From positions 1,639,001 to 1,703,000 of the forward strand of contig NZ_CP030126.1 of the NCBI RefSeq assembly GCF_003568845.1: a DNA stretch of 64,000 nt, written 5' to 3'. Numbering within the stretch: position 1 is the first letter of the stretch; every line of letters begins with the position of its first letter. Source of the DNA: Indioceanicola profundi (GTDB lineage Bacteria > Pseudomonadota > Alphaproteobacteria > Azospirillales > Azospirillaceae). The translations under genes and the position numbers were made by a program. Below are positions 40,199-53,627 of this stretch, piece by piece. The notes under the pieces were generated by a model. It ran no database searches, was not told the DNA's origin, and saw only the letters and a program-made list of their open reading frames with translations.

Positions 40199-40687
40199 AT
40201 GGCCAAACCAGCCAAATCCGTCATGATCGACATCGGAATCGACGAGAAGGACCGCGCCGCCATCGCCGACGGCCTGTCGCGCCTGCTGGCCGACACCTTC
40301 GGCCTGTACCAGAAGACGCACAGCTTCCACTGGAACGTCACCGGCCCGATGTTCAACACGCTCCACGCCATGTTCATGGAGCAGTATACCGAGCTGTGGA
40401 ACGCGCTGGATGAGATCGCGGAGCGCATCCGTGCGCTGGGCTTCCCCGCCCCCGGCAGCTCTGGCCAGTACGCCAAGCTGACCACCATCAAGGAGGAGCA
40501 GGGCGTTCCCCCGGCCATGGACATGATCCGCCAGCTCGTGGAAGGGCACGAGGCCGTGGCCCGCACCGCCCGCAAGGTCTTCGCCGCCGCCGAGAAGGGC
40601 GGGGACGAGCCCACCGCAGACCTGCTGACCCAGCGTCTCCAGATCCACGAGAAGACCGCCTGGATGCTCCGCTCCATGCTGGAATAG
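40199..40687 (+). CDS. dps: Dps-type DNA-binding ferritin
   Basis: The 162-residue protein starts at ATG 40199 after GAGAGGAGGAGAG. The ferroxidase site is complete: [14 protein letters not shown] gives the His, and [26 protein letters not shown] gives the Asp and Glu. It has [17 protein letters not shown] and a short Lys-poor N-terminus. It should form a dodecamer that stores iron and protects DNA from peroxide. It follows the helicase gene at 173 bp and likely has its own promoter. Confidence 0.93.
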   Translation: MAKPAKSVMIDIGIDEKDRAAIADGLSRLLADTFGLYQKTHSFHWNVTGPMFNTLHAMFMEQYTELWNALDEIAERIRALGFPAPGSSGQYAKLTTIKEEQGVPPAMDMIRQLVEGHEAVARTARKVFAAAEKGGDEPTADLLTQRLQIHEKTAWMLRSMLE

Positions 40688-40692
40688 CATCC

Positions 40693-40841
40693 GCAGGTCG
40701 GATCGAGCCCGATGGGCGATGATCCGACACGGTGGTGACGGTTCCGCACCGCCGTGTCGGATCGGCGCTCCGCTTGATCCGACCTACGGCATCCACGCCG
40801 GACCCGTAGGTCGGATTAGCGGCCCCGCCGCGTAATCCGAC
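40693..40841. repeat. GTAGGTCGGAT-family repeats between dps and the next gene
   Basis: Four related motifs, two in each orientation, occur here: GCAGGTCGGATC (40693), GATCCGACCTAC (40776-40787), GTAGGTCGGATTA (40806) and TAATCCGAC (40833-40841). They can fold as nested hairpins. The same core is at 20293-20320. Confidence 0.7.
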
Positions 40842-40875
40842 GTGCCGCCCCTGCCGTCGAACAAGGATACCGCCC

Positions 40876-42123
40876 ATGGCGCGGAAGCGCCGGTTCGCCC
40901 TCTGGCTGCTGATGGCAACCATCATCTCCCCCATGCCCGGCCAAGCCTCCCCCGCCCAAGATCTCGCGGCCGGAACCTGCTCCGCCCTCGCCGCCAGGGT
41001 GGACGAAATCCCCGGCTCCGCACCCGTCTTCCTCCGCAGCTATGACGGGGCTTCCGGACAGGGGCCGGAAACGGAGCCGGCGCTCCAGAACGCCGCCTTC
41101 ACCTATGACAACGCCCTGGCCGCCATCGCCCTGACCGCCTGCGGCCGGCATGAACAGGCCCTGCGCATCGGCGAAGCGCTGCTCTCCGCCGCCAGGCTGG
41201 ACCGGCTCGGCCCCGCTGGCCGGCTGCGCAACGCCTACCGGGCCGGGCCGCAGGCGGAACGGCCGATCCCGCCCATGGGCTGGTGGGACCCGGCGCAGAA
41301 CCGCTGGCTGGAGGATGCCTATCAGGTCGGCACCGCCACCGGCAATGTGGCCTGGGCCGCCCTGGCCCTGCTGACCCTGCATGAGCAGACGGGGGAGCGT
41401 CGCTTCCTGGACGGCGCAACGCGGCTGGCCGACTGGGTGGCGGAGAATACGCAGGACCGGCAGGGGCCCGGCGGCTTCACCGGCGGCATCCACGGCTTCG
41501 ACGATGCCCCTCGCCCCCTCACCTGGAAATCCACGGAGCACAACACCGACCTCGTGGCCCTGTTCGGCTGGCTGGCCCGTACGGATGCGGAGGGCGACTG
41601 GAGGGCCGCGGCACGGCATGCGCGCGGCTTCCTGGACGCCATGTGGGACGCGGGCCGGGACCATTTCCCGACCGGCACCGCGCCGGACGGAATCACCGTG
41701 AACCACGCCACCTCCGGCCTAGACGCCCAGCTCTGGCCGCTGCTGCTGCGCGATTCGCCGGACGGGTGGCGGGCGGCCCTCGCCTATGCGGAGCGCGCCC
41801 ACGGCGTGGAGGGCGGGTTCGACTTCAACGACGATCGCGACGGCCTCTGGGTCGAGGGCACGGCGCAGGCCGCCCTGGTCTACCGCGTCCTCGGCCAGGA
41901 TGGGGAGGCCGACCGCCTGCTCGCCGGCATTGCCGGGCAGGTCAGCCCCGGCGGCTATCTCTGGGCCACGCGAGAGCTCAGCATCAGCACCGGCCTCGCC
42001 ATCGGTCCGGACAGCGTAACCGACGATTTCCGCTATTACCGCCGCCCCCATCTGGGCGCCACGGCATGGACGGCGTTGGCGGCGCTGGGCTGGAACCCCT
42101 TCACGGGACAGCGGGTGGATTGA
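40876..42123 (+). CDS. Secreted six-hairpin glycosidase-like protein
   Basis: The 415-residue protein has a signal peptide (MARKRRFALWLLMATIISPM, to about residue 26). The mature part resembles (alpha/alpha)6-barrel glycoside hydrolases: AFTYDNALAAIALTACG, GMGWWDPAQ-like loop GWWDPAQNRWLEDAYQVGTA, TWKSTEHNTDLVALFGWLA and WVEGTAQAALVYRVLG. The WKSTEHNTD segment with several acidic residues could be catalytic. The substrate and exact family are not known. Confidence 0.72.
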   Translation: MARKRRFALWLLMATIISPMPGQASPAQDLAAGTCSALAARVDEIPGSAPVFLRSYDGASGQGPETEPALQNAAFTYDNALAAIALTACGRHEQALRIGEALLSAARLDRLGPAGRLRNAYRAGPQAERPIPPMGWWDPAQNRWLEDAYQVGTATGNVAWAALALLTLHEQTGERRFLDGATRLADWVAENTQDRQGPGGFTGGIHGFDDAPRPLTWKSTEHNTDLVALFGWLARTDAEGDWRAAARHARGFLDAMWDAGRDHFPTGTAPDGITVNHATSGLDAQLWPLLLRDSPDGWRAALAYAERAHGVEGGFDFNDDRDGLWVEGTAQAALVYRVLGQDGEADRLLAGIAGQVSPGGYLWATRELSISTGLAIGPDSVTDDFRYYRRPHLGATAWTALAALGWNPFTGQRVD

Positions 42124-42226
42124 AGCGTCACCCGATCAAGCTGGCTTGCCGGATCGGGTGAATATCCACGCCATCCCAGGAAGGCTGGACCGGTTTCCGA
42201 TCCCGGTTGGATGGAGACCGATCCGA
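42124..42226. repeat. Two-hairpin dispersed element, copy 2
   Basis: It begins right after the preceding stop codon and aligns base for base with 6284-6386. Hairpin 1 pairs CACCCGATC (42129-42137) with GATCGGGTG (42152-42160). Hairpin 2 is built from CCGGTTTCC and GGAGACCG. Several differences keep the pairing, which suggests the structure matters. Confidence 0.7.
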
Positions 42227-42543
42227 TGCTCCCGCCGCACTCCCCAATCCGAAATAACCTCGACAAAGGCGGATCACGGGGACGCTCTTCCAGCACTGCA
42301 TAGGGTTGCCGTGCCCATCTCGGTCTAATGCCCTTGGCCGGATATTCTGCCCAATCGGGAAGCTGGCGTGCAACAAATCCGCCCCCATATCGTCATATTC
42401 CCGAACCGACGCACGAATGCGCCGAGGTATCTGTCTCCCGGCCATCTTCCGCGGAGCCATCGGTTCACCCACGACGGGAACATGCGGCAAGGCGGTCGAG
42501 CCGAAGCAGCGCCCCGGTGCACTTGGATTGGATGGAACGAGGC

Positions 42544-43479
42544 ATGAACTACCGATCGTTGGCTGACTTGGCGCGTACCGTGAGGGTGAATCTGCACAAG
42601 ATCCCTCGCGACATCGATCTTGTCGTCGGTGTTCCGCGCAGTGGCCTGCTGGTCGCAAATTTCATCGCCTTGGCTCTGAACGTCTGCCTGACCGACATAG
42701 ACGGCCTTCTTGAGAATCGCAGATTGAACGGCGGACAGCGCAAGCGGCGGCGGAACATCAGCTTCCCCCATGACGCGCTTCACATACTGGTCGTCGATGA
42801 TTCCGTAATGTCCGGATATGCCATTGAGCGGGCGAAGAAGCTGGTTGCCGATGCCGGCCTGCCGCATCGGATCACCTATCTTGCCGCCTACGCCGCGCCG
42901 CAGAGCACGCGCATGGTCGATATCTTCCTGGAAGAGGTGCCGATCCCCCGCTTCTTCGAATGGAACGTCATGAACCATCCGCATCTGGAAAGCTGCTGCA
43001 TGGAAATCGACGGCGTTCTATGCAGCGATCTGGAGGATCACGGTCCCGAAGATGCGGTGGCGGTGAAAAGGGCGCAGCCGCTGTTCATGACCGAGTACGA
43101 GATCGGCCATCTCGTCACCGGCCGACCTGAAAGCTTGCGCCGCGAAACCGAAGAGTGGCTGAAGCAACACAAGGTGCGTTACCGCCACCTTCACATGCTC
43201 GGTGAGGCCTCCCCCGGAACGCACCAGCCGGCCGGCAGCCAGACAAGGTTCAAGGCGACAACCTACCGCGACTGCACAGATGCGGAGCTTTTCATCGAAG
43301 GCTGCCCGGATCAGGCCGCAGAAATCAGCAATATTTCAGGAAAGCCGGTGCTCTGCCTGCGGACGGGCGAACTCTACAGGCCCGGAATGTCCATCGCCAG
43401 GGTGCAGGCCCAGTACCATACCCTGGCCCGCAGGCTCTACTGGCGGACCCGCCACGCCTTGTTCGGCAACGCCGCCTGA
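42544..43479 (+). CDS. Phosphoribosyltransferase - HAD-like fusion protein
   Basis: From ATG 42544 the product has 311 residues. Residues 1-145 are a type I phosphoribosyltransferase (VVGVPRSGLL; PRPP loop VVDDSVMSG at 83-91). Residues 150-290 resemble a HAD phosphatase: EIDGVLC at 154-160 in place of D-x-D-G, LVTGRP (191-195), the Lys in RFKATTY, and FIEGCPDQAAEIS. The canonical nucleophile Asp is Glu154 here. Such fusions occur in polysaccharide or nucleotide-sugar clusters of other bacteria, but the neighbours give no such context. Residues upstream of 42544 look unconserved. Confidence 0.75.
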   Translation: MNYRSLADLARTVRVNLHKIPRDIDLVVGVPRSGLLVANFIALALNVCLTDIDGLLENRRLNGGQRKRRRNISFPHDALHILVVDDSVMSGYAIERAKKLVADAGLPHRITYLAAYAAPQSTRMVDIFLEEVPIPRFFEWNVMNHPHLESCCMEIDGVLCSDLEDHGPEDAVAVKRAQPLFMTEYEIGHLVTGRPESLRRETEEWLKQHKVRYRHLHMLGEASPGTHQPAGSQTRFKATTYRDCTDAELFIEGCPDQAAEISNISGKPVLCLRTGELYRPGMSIARVQAQYHTLARRLYWRTRHALFGNAA

Positions 43480-43525
43480 ACCCCGTAGCGGGGAGTGGCC
43501 CCACGGCACATCGACCGGTTCGCCT

Positions 43526-44089
43526 CTAATCCGACGGCTCCAGCTCCGCCCGCGTGACCACATGCGGCAGGCCGGCATAGATGGCGCCGCCCACCTGCCG
43601 GAAGCCCAACCGGCGCATCAGCCCGCGGCTGGCCCGGTTTGTCCACAGCGTCCAGGCCCAGACCTCAGTGATCTCCAGCCGCTCCCGCCCATCCTTCAGC
43701 GCCGCCTCGGCCATCTCCATGCCGAATCCGCCGCGCCAGAAAAGCGGGCGGATGCCATACATCAGCTCCCAGAGTTCCCCTTCCCCGCGCAGGGGATCGT
43801 CGGCGCGGCGGATGCCGGCATAGCCGACCCAGTCGCCGGCCCGCGCCACCGCGACCCCGTCCCGCAGCAGATCGGTGCGGAGCCGGAACGACCACGGGCC
43901 GATGTTGTCCAGCAGCCAGCGATCCTCCATCCGCTGCAAGGCGGCCCGGGTGCGCTGCTCCGGCAGGGGTCGCCCGTCGGGCGACAGGGTAGCCGATGCC
44001 GTGGGATCGGCATGCAGGGACCGCACCGCCTCGTAATCCCCCGGCCCGAGGGGGAGAGCATCGAGCCGCGCGGTGGACAGCGTCAGCAT
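43526..44089 (-). CDS. GNAT-family N-acetyltransferase
   Basis: The 187-residue protein begins MLTLSTARLDALPLGPGD, a RimJ/RimL-like start. It has GYAGIRRADDPLRGEGELWE, then MYGIRPLFWRGGFGMEMAEA (acetyl-CoA loop) and TNRASRGLMRRLGFRQVGG. It should transfer an acetyl group to an amine. The substrate is unknown. It lies 25 bp downstream of the aminotransferase gene on the same strand, so read-through is likely. Confidence 0.87.
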   Translation of the reverse strand: MLTLSTARLDALPLGPGDYEAVRSLHADPTASATLSPDGRPLPEQRTRAALQRMEDRWLLDNIGPWSFRLRTDLLRDGVAVARAGDWVGYAGIRRADDPLRGEGELWELMYGIRPLFWRGGFGMEMAEAALKDGRERLEITEVWAWTLWTNRASRGLMRRLGFRQVGGAIYAGLPHVVTRAELEPSD

Positions 44090-44114
44090 GGGATGCGGCT
44101 CCCGGCCGGCCCTG

Positions 44115-45377
<1,263 letters not shown>

Positions 45378-46469
45378 TTAGCCCAGAAGTCCGCGCTTGG
45401 ACATGGGCAAGGCCGACCGGTTCAGCATTTCGATCAGGTGGTAGGCGAAGCTGGGCATCCGGTTGCGCGCGGTCAGGCGGAAATCGCCCTGCCCGCCCCC
45501 GGCCGCCAGCCCCACCCCGGCCCAGGCGGACCCGTCGGCGCAGAAGGCATCGACCTCGCGGTTGCCGACGCGCAGATCCGTCCGCCCCTCCTCCACCGCC
45601 ACCGGCACGCCGTCGAAGGTGGAGATCAGGGCGCAGACCGTGTCGGGCAGCGCACGCTGGGCCGCAACGGCGGGGGCCACCACGTCGGGCGCGCGCCGGA
45701 CCACATCCAGGATCACCCTGGGCTGCCCGCCCGCACCGGCCAGCCCCTCCAGGGCCGGAACCAGCCCGTCCGCCCCGTCGACCCGCACCAGCAGCGGGTT
45801 CTGGACGGAGCGGAGGAAATCCTTCAGCGCCGCATTGTCGCGCAACGCGGCCAGATCGGCGGTCAGCACATGGGCGGCGTGGGTGGTAGTGTCGGCATGG
45901 GCCGGGTCGATGGCCATCGCCGCCTCCGCCGACAGGGCGAAGAAGGCTTCGGCATTGGCGATATGCTCGATGGCCCCGGTGCCGCCCAGGCAGGCCGCGA
46001 TGAAGTCCAGCGTGTCCTGGATGCGCAGCACGATCTCACCCAGATCGCGCCCCTCGGCGGAGGTGGCGTCCAGCTCGGGAATCCAGCGGCGGATATTGTT
46101 CAGATCGGCGAAGCCGCCGCGGGTATAGGCGCGCAGCAGGTTGGCCCGCTTCGCCACCGTTTCCCGCAGCTCCTGCCGGTGGGCGTCGGGCGGGGTCACC
46201 AGATTGATGATCTTCACCACCGGCAGCGCCGACTTGTACAGCAGGATGGCGGTCAGCAGCAGGAAGTAGCGCAGCCGCTGCTCGAACTCCTCCAGGTCCC
46301 ACTCGCTGTCGTCCGGGAAGATGTCGGCATAGAGCACGGTCGCGCGACGGTCCTTCAGCCGGGCGAGCTGGCCCAGCAGAGAATCCACCTCCATCCCCAG
46401 CACGATGGGCGTGTCCGGGCGGGTGGGCTTGCCGGCGGCGGGGGCGGTCTCGGAAGTCACGGAATCCAT
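45378..46469 (-). CDS. Protein of unknown function translated with pheA, 363 residues
   Basis: This is a clear coding frame with normal composition. It has a hydrophobic stretch RYFLLLTAILLYKSALPVV near residue 75, a middle with many Ala/Leu helices, and an alpha/beta C-terminal half (PRVILDVVRRAPDVVAP to LPMSKRGLLG). No domain is recognised. Its start overlaps the end of pheA by 13 bp, so the two are very likely co-translated. That ties it to aromatic amino acid synthesis by position only. Confidence 0.7.
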   Translation of the reverse strand: MDSVTSETAPAAGKPTRPDTPIVLGMEVDSLLGQLARLKDRRATVLYADIFPDDSEWDLEEFEQRLRYFLLLTAILLYKSALPVVKIINLVTPPDAHRQELRETVAKRANLLRAYTRGGFADLNNIRRWIPELDATSAEGRDLGEIVLRIQDTLDFIAACLGGTGAIEHIANAEAFFALSAEAAMAIDPAHADTTTHAAHVLTADLAALRDNAALKDFLRSVQNPLLVRVDGADGLVPALEGLAGAGGQPRVILDVVRRAPDVVAPAVAAQRALPDTVCALISTFDGVPVAVEEGRTDLRVGNREVDAFCADGSAWAGVGLAAGGGQGDFRLTARNRMPSFAYHLIEMLNRSALPMSKRGLLG

Positions 46470-47353
46470 CCTCTCAACAGAATCTCAGCCCTTGGGGGCA
46501 ATCTCACGGCCGAATGGGCATAGGCGCCCAGGAAGATCAGGCCCGGCACGCCGGCCAGCGGTGCGGCCGCCCGGCTGGCGCCGGGCCCGTGCAGCTCCAG
46601 CACGTAGCGGTAGCCGCCGAAGGCCGGCCCCTGCTTGGCGGGGGCGACGGCGGGGATCAGCCCGTCCTGCGCCGCGCGCGCCAGCGCCGGGGCCAGCGCC
46701 GCCGGGTCCTTGGCCAGGAAGGCCACATAGCCCTCCGCCGTCTCCTCCGCCCGCCCGGCCGGGCCGCGGCCGATGCACAGGAAGCGGGTGGCGTTGACCG
46801 ACGGGCCTTGCAGGTCCGTCTCCAACTCCTCCAGCCCGTAAAGATCGCCGATGCCGGGGGCCGCCACCGCCCCCATGCCCGCCGTCCGCTCCCGCGCCAG
46901 CAGCTCCAGCGCGGCGGAGGTGCTGGGCGTCTCCAGCTCCTTCAGCGGCCGGGCGGAGCTCCAGCCCTTCACCTGCGCCAGCCCGAAGGGATGGCTGGCG
47001 ATGGTGTGCAGCGTGCCGCGGTCGCCCGGCAGCCGGTACAGGGAGAAGGTGACCGGCACCTCGGCGCTGGCCAGCACGGCAAGCTCGGCACCGCGGGCGG
47101 TCATCTGCTCCACCGTGTCGCCGACATAGCCCTTGGCCCCGTTCTCCACCGGCACCACGATCCGTCCGCAGCGCCCATGGGCCAGCGCGTCGAAGCAGGC
47201 GGCGACGCTGGCCCCCGGCTGAAGCTCCAGGCCGGAGCCGGCGGGGAACAGGTGGCGCACGGCGATATGGGTGAAGGTGCCCTCCGGCCCCAGATAGACC
47301 ACCCGGCGCTCAGCCTCCGCGCCTGCGTCGGCAATGGCGGCGTCTGTGGTCAT
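46457..47353 (-). CDS. pheA: Prephenate dehydratase
   Basis: The 298-residue protein starts at ATG 47353 (GAGGA upstream). It begins RVVYLGPEGTFTHIAVRHLF, continues with VPVENGAKGYVGDTVEQM, GTLHTIASHPFGLAQV and the diagnostic TRF motif in VNATRFLCIG. A C-terminal ACT-like region (GYRYVLELHGPGA) may bind phenylalanine. It turns prephenate into phenylpyruvate. The chorismate mutase part found in E. coli PheA is absent, as is normal in this class. Confidence 0.85.
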   Translation of the reverse strand: MTTDAAIADAGAEAERRVVYLGPEGTFTHIAVRHLFPAGSGLELQPGASVAACFDALAHGRCGRIVVPVENGAKGYVGDTVEQMTARGAELAVLASAEVPVTFSLYRLPGDRGTLHTIASHPFGLAQVKGWSSARPLKELETPSTSAALELLARERTAGMGAVAAPGIGDLYGLEELETDLQGPSVNATRFLCIGRGPAGRAEETAEGYVAFLAKDPAALAPALARAAQDGLIPAVAPAKQGPAFGGYRYVLELHGPGASRAAAPLAGVPGLIFLGAYAHSAVRLPPRAEILLRGWIP

Positions 47354-47545
47354 GGGGCGGAATCCTCGGGGTTCGGCGGGTCGTCGGGCGTAAAATCGGT
47401 CCGAAACTATCCGACAGCGCCGCGGCACCGCAACATCATTGCCCGCGCGCCCGCTTCTGGCACCCCTTCGCCGAACGCATGGACAGCCCCGCCCCCACAA
47501 CCCGCCCCGGTGACAAGCCTCCGCCGGATGGGGTAGTCATTCCCC

Positions 47546-48232
47546 ATGCCGGACGCCAGCCTCCTGCCCATCGACCCTGCCGACGCGGTCCTGATCGGGA
47601 CCGCCGCCGTGATCCTGCTCATCCTGCTGATGACGGTCCTGCGCGCCGCCCGGCCCAAGGTGCGGAAGCTCAACGCCCGCCAGTACAATGCCGAACTCTT
47701 CAAGCGCCGCCTCGCCTTGGACGAGCTCGGCTTCGAGGCCCTGCATAATATCCCGCTGAAGACCTCCAAGCACCGCACCGCCGCCATTGACCATGTGGTG
47801 CGGCTGCCGGACTCCATCCTGCTGATCGTGTCCGCCCCCGCCGCCGCCTCGGGCCGGGTGCGCGCCAACCCGTCGGCGGGGCAGTGGCGCTATGCGGCGC
47901 CGGACCACAAGGTCGCCACCATGCTGAACCCCGTGATCCAGCTCCATCCCCTGATCAGCGCCATCCGCGCCCGCTTCCCCCTGGTCCGGGTGCGGGTGCT
48001 GGCGGTCTTCCCGAACAGCGCCGATTTCGGCGGCCCGCCCCCGAAAAGCTGCTGCCGCAGCGCCGACCTCGCCGACGCGGTCCGCGCCTACGCCCGCGAG
48101 GACGGCCCGCCCAGCCACACGGTGGAGACCGCGTGGGAACCGCTGTGCCACGCCCTGCAGCACGCCGCTGGCGGGCGCGCGAACAAAGCGGGATCACCCC
48201 CTGGAACAAGGCGCGCCCGCACCGTATCTTAG
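47546..48232 (+). CDS. Membrane-anchored NERD-like (nuclease-related) protein
   Basis: The 228-residue protein has one N-terminal membrane helix (about residues 15-35, [20 protein letters not shown]). It is followed by [20 protein letters not shown], then [18 protein letters not shown] and GQWRY, which resembles the NERD fold of restriction-endonuclease-like proteins (iDHvv...W). The usual Lys after the third strand is replaced by Ser-Ala, so activity is doubtful. The uvrB start lies 4 bp after its stop. Confidence 0.6.
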   Translation: MPDASLLPIDPADAVLIGTAAVILLILLMTVLRAARPKVRKLNARQYNAELFKRRLALDELGFEALHNIPLKTSKHRTAAIDHVVRLPDSILLIVSAPAAASGRVRANPSAGQWRYAAPDHKVATMLNPVIQLHPLISAIRARFPLVRVRVLAVFPNSADFGGPPPKSCCRSADLADAVRAYAREDGPPSHTVETAWEPLCHALQHAAGGRANKAGSPPGTRRARTVS

Positions 48233-48236
48233 CCCC

Positions 48237-50546
<2,310 letters not shown>

Positions 50547-50731
50547 GCTAGGTTCGAACTCCTACCCCGCTCGGCAAAGGCCACCCCGCAGACCTGCGAG
50601 GCCAACATCAAAACTCGACCACACTATGGCAATCCAACTACCTTCGTTGGAAACCGGTCGGCCGCGAAGAACCCTCATCCAAACAGGTCCATCAACCCGG
50701 TCAGCATCCGCCGAACTTCCAGTACTCGCAT

Positions 50732-52051
50732 TCATTTCTGGCTTCCACTTAAAAACGAAATCTCGCCATTTATCCAAGCCTTTATGACTTCACAATCAGC
50801 CGCAGCAAGAATCTTACCTTTCTCGAGCAACGGAGACAATTTTCTCGCAAGAGGAGAGAGACTTCTCGAAACATGAGAACATCTAGAAATTTCCTCAAAC
50901 TCGTGCAGCAATAATCCGCAGGCAAAAACAACCCGCGCCCTTGATGAATCCTTCTTGATTGCGCTCGACATCCTATTTCCGACAACATTCGAAGGCGCAA
51001 TTCTATCAACAGCTACCTTGCTTATGTCGATCTTAATGGGCGGCCTTCTTTGAAACACAAGATCCACGATCCAAGGCCCAATACCATTCGCTAAGTTCTC
51101 CGAATGCGGGGGCCCGGATAGAATGGTCAAAAGCATCCCAACACCACGTGCTTGAGCTTCGTGATGATCATCAGCAAGAACCAACGCCAATCCGTAATTT
51201 CTAAAATCTTCGTTATCGTAAAGATCATACCATTCCCACTTCAATCGCGCCGCAAATAGGTTTTTACTCGCCGATAGAAATATTTGATCTTTAACTCCTT
51301 CCAAAATTTGATCTCGTAAACTTCTATTCACCCACCGCCGCCCAGGCCCCCAAGGCCCCCTGAATCCGTAAGTGCCTTGGTCCACGATAGACACTGCCAA
51401 ACTCATTCTTGTTGGATGGCATTCGATTATATCACGCATTAACAGACGCATCACGCTGTCAACCACAACGCCCCGCCTCTCACTAAGACATTTAAGCATG
51501 TCACTAATTATCTGCCCACCCTCGAAAAAATTCTTTTCCATTATTACAAATACTGCCTCATATAGACGCCCAACAAAAAATCTTACTTCCGCCTCAGGAC
51601 CAGCAAGATAGTGAAGAGCTTTCGCACAGAAACCCAATTGCGCGATCTTTGACTTGCTTGTAGCTACTTTTATCAGGCACCTTTCACTGAGCTCCGCTAG
51701 GGCTTCCGACATTCTTCTAGTGTTACGAAACGTCTTTAGCTGCAAACACAAGTGAGAAACAACCTCCCATTCTGAACGCGACACATGGGGAAGTACATGT
51801 TTCACGACTTGTGAGACTGTGTCATAACGTTCATCTATGCTCCTCGCGTAAAAGTACTCGAGGAAGGTCCGATGGGTGAATTTATATATGCCCAAACCCG
51901 CATCAAACATCACCCATGATCTACCCGTTACAAAACTTACCAAGTTCTTGCTTGCTTCAATTGAACGAGCTCTATCCTCGTATAGGCTTGCAAAGTACGC
52001 TTCAATTTCCTTTTTCAGCCACTCCGATGACACCCCCTCTTCCAATTCGAC
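50732..52051 (-). pseudogene. NACHT NTPase, 3' part (downstream of the in-frame stop)
   Basis: This part is in the same frame as the middle part and separated from it only by TAA at 52054-52052. It begins VELEEGVSSEWLKKEIEAYF and includes FTHRTFLEYFYARSI, the winged-helix/HRTFxEYF segment that follows NACHT modules. A C-terminal helical, repeat-like region of about 350 residues follows, which in related STAND proteins is the sensor. Codon use is AT-rich, unlike the neighbours. If it is translated alone, it would need a TTG start at 52045. Confidence 0.85.
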
Positions 52052-52719
52052 TTAACAGTATACCAACATTGCTAGATGGCTGAACAGATTTAGTAAGTCG
52101 AAGTCTGCTGGAATCTCTGCTTTTATACCTCTGTTCTGATCCCAATTTTCAAACATTAGCAGAGAACATTCCTTATATATTTCTGGCCTGTTAGCTGGAA
52201 CGTCACCCTGCACATGGAAAAGCCAAGCCATGAGCCCTAGCATCAAAGGATTTTGTGCTAAGTCGTATGCATGAGCCCTTACTTGCTCAACAAACCTATT
52301 AGCCATACGGCTCGCTTCATCAGCATCAACCTGGAAGACGTTCACAAAATACTTGATCAGGTATTCACCTATCTGCTTTGTACCGAATCGCGCTATTGTG
52401 AGCTCTTCAAAATCCCGTGTAAGAGGCGCTTCTTCATACCCAACTTCCCGAGAGGTAACCACAATAGTACTTAAAGGGTATCGGTTGGTAAAATTCAGAA
52501 CGTCATCAATGAACTCTCGGCGCCTTGATGGGTCCAGTATCTCGTCCAACCCATCAAATACGACCAACGCTCTACCTGTACTGACAGCATAGTGAATCAC
52601 CGGAGTAACGACTTCTATCGGCTCCCCTGCCTTGTCTGATATATCACGGCACATGAAATCCAATAGAGAGAGCTGCGGGTCCGCTCCTTTCGCGCGCTCG
52701 AAACTTCTAATAATGACTC
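52052..52719 (-). pseudogene. NACHT NTPase, middle part (Walker B region), ends at in-frame TAA
   Basis: This part lies between the IS and the TAA at 52054-52052. After the IS junction it reads VIIRSFERAKGADPQLSLLD, then GRALVVFDGLDEIL (Walker B with the NACHT-type D-G-L-D-E) and STIVVTSREVGYEEAPL (sensor 1). A helical segment ends FSHLAMLVYC before the stop. Deleting the IS and one TTA joins it in frame to the 5' part, giving GRLP-IRVIIRSF across the junction. Confidence 0.88.
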
Positions 52720-52722
52720 TTA

Positions 52723-53627
52723 GAACCTATTTCAGTAGGCAGACGAACTCCCAGACGGTGATGGCGCAGACGAAGTGGAGCATGGCTTCATAGGTGTCGG
52801 CGCGCTTTTCCCATCGGACGAGGATGCGGCGGTATCGGTTCAGCCAGGAATGTGCCCGCTCGATCATCCAGCGGCGGGGTTGGTGCGGGTGGGCGGGCGT
52901 TGCCGTGCGATCCTCACCCCTGCGGCGGATGTGGGTCGTGAGCCTGTAATCATACCCAAGCTGCCGCGGCCCGTCATAGTCGTAGCCCTTATCGAGGCAG
53001 AGATGCTGAGGATGCGCTGGGGTGGGCTCAGGCCGCGGCACGACAACAGCCTCAAGCGTCTGCTCCAGCAGCTTGAAGTCGATCACGTTGGCGCCAGCGA
53101 CCGCGAGGCCGAGGGGGAGGCCGCGTCCATCGGTCAGCAGGGACCGCTTGGTGCCCAGCTTGGAGCGGTCGGTCGGGTTGGGGCCGACTTTTTTCCCCGC
53201 CCAACGGTGCCTTGGTCATTGCTCCGTCTGCCGACATCCAACTCCAATCAATCCCGACCAGGCCGTCATAGGCCAGCAGCCCCTCACGCCAGAAGGCCTC
53301 GAACACACCGGCCTCGGTCCATTCGCGAAAACGGCGGTAGGCGGAAGATGGCGAACAGATGCCGGTGGCTTTGAGCGCCTGCCACTGACTACCCGTGCGC
53401 AGGACAAAGAAGATCGCGTCCATCGCGGCGCGATCTGGAACCCGCGGATTATGGCAGCCCAGCGGATGCGCTGGACGCTCCGGCAGCAGCGGCTCCATGC
53501 GCCACCAGAGCTCATCCGGCAACCGCCAGCCATCGTCCTGGACCAATCTCCCCATCGTGACCTCCACCCGTTGAAGAGCAAAAGTCCAACAGCCCAGATA
53601 CGGCAAGCTCCCTACTGGAATAGGCTC
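52723..53627 (-). mobile_element. IS5-family (IS427-type) insertion sequence, 905 bp
   Basis: The terminal inverted repeats are GAACCTATTTCAGTAGGCAG (left, 52723) and GAGCCTATTCCAGTAGGGAG (right end, read inward from 53627), 17 of 20 matching. The element is flanked by TTA on both sides (52720-52722 and 53628-53630), the TNA-type target duplication of the IS427 group. It interrupts codon 300 of the NACHT gene. The ends and duplication are intact, so the insertion is probably recent. Confidence 0.93.
52727..53555 (-). CDS. IS427-type transposase in two frames (frameshift at an A6 tract)
   Basis: ORF A starts at ATG 53555 behind GGAGG and covers MGRLVQDDGWRLPDELWWRM to the AWGID-like first catalytic site GIDWSWMSADG. 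ORF B continues with CLDKGYDYDGPRQLG (second Asp) and RWMIERAHSWLNRYRRILVR (the catalytic Glu). The two frames join by a net +1 shift at six A residues (53194-53189). Several IS427 elements make transposase by slippage at such tracts. It could also be a disabling mutation. The stop codon TAG lies inside the left inverted repeat. Confidence 0.85.

Noticed and set aside
50548-50575. GGTTCGAACTCC, which looks like a tRNA T-arm, after uvrB
   Set aside because: The flanks do not form a T-stem, and no acceptor, D-arm or anticodon arm can be built upstream. It is treated as a chance match.
50562-50777. 71-codon minus frame overlapping the end of the NACHT gene
   Set aside because: It overlaps the NACHT frame and has no ribosome site or motif.
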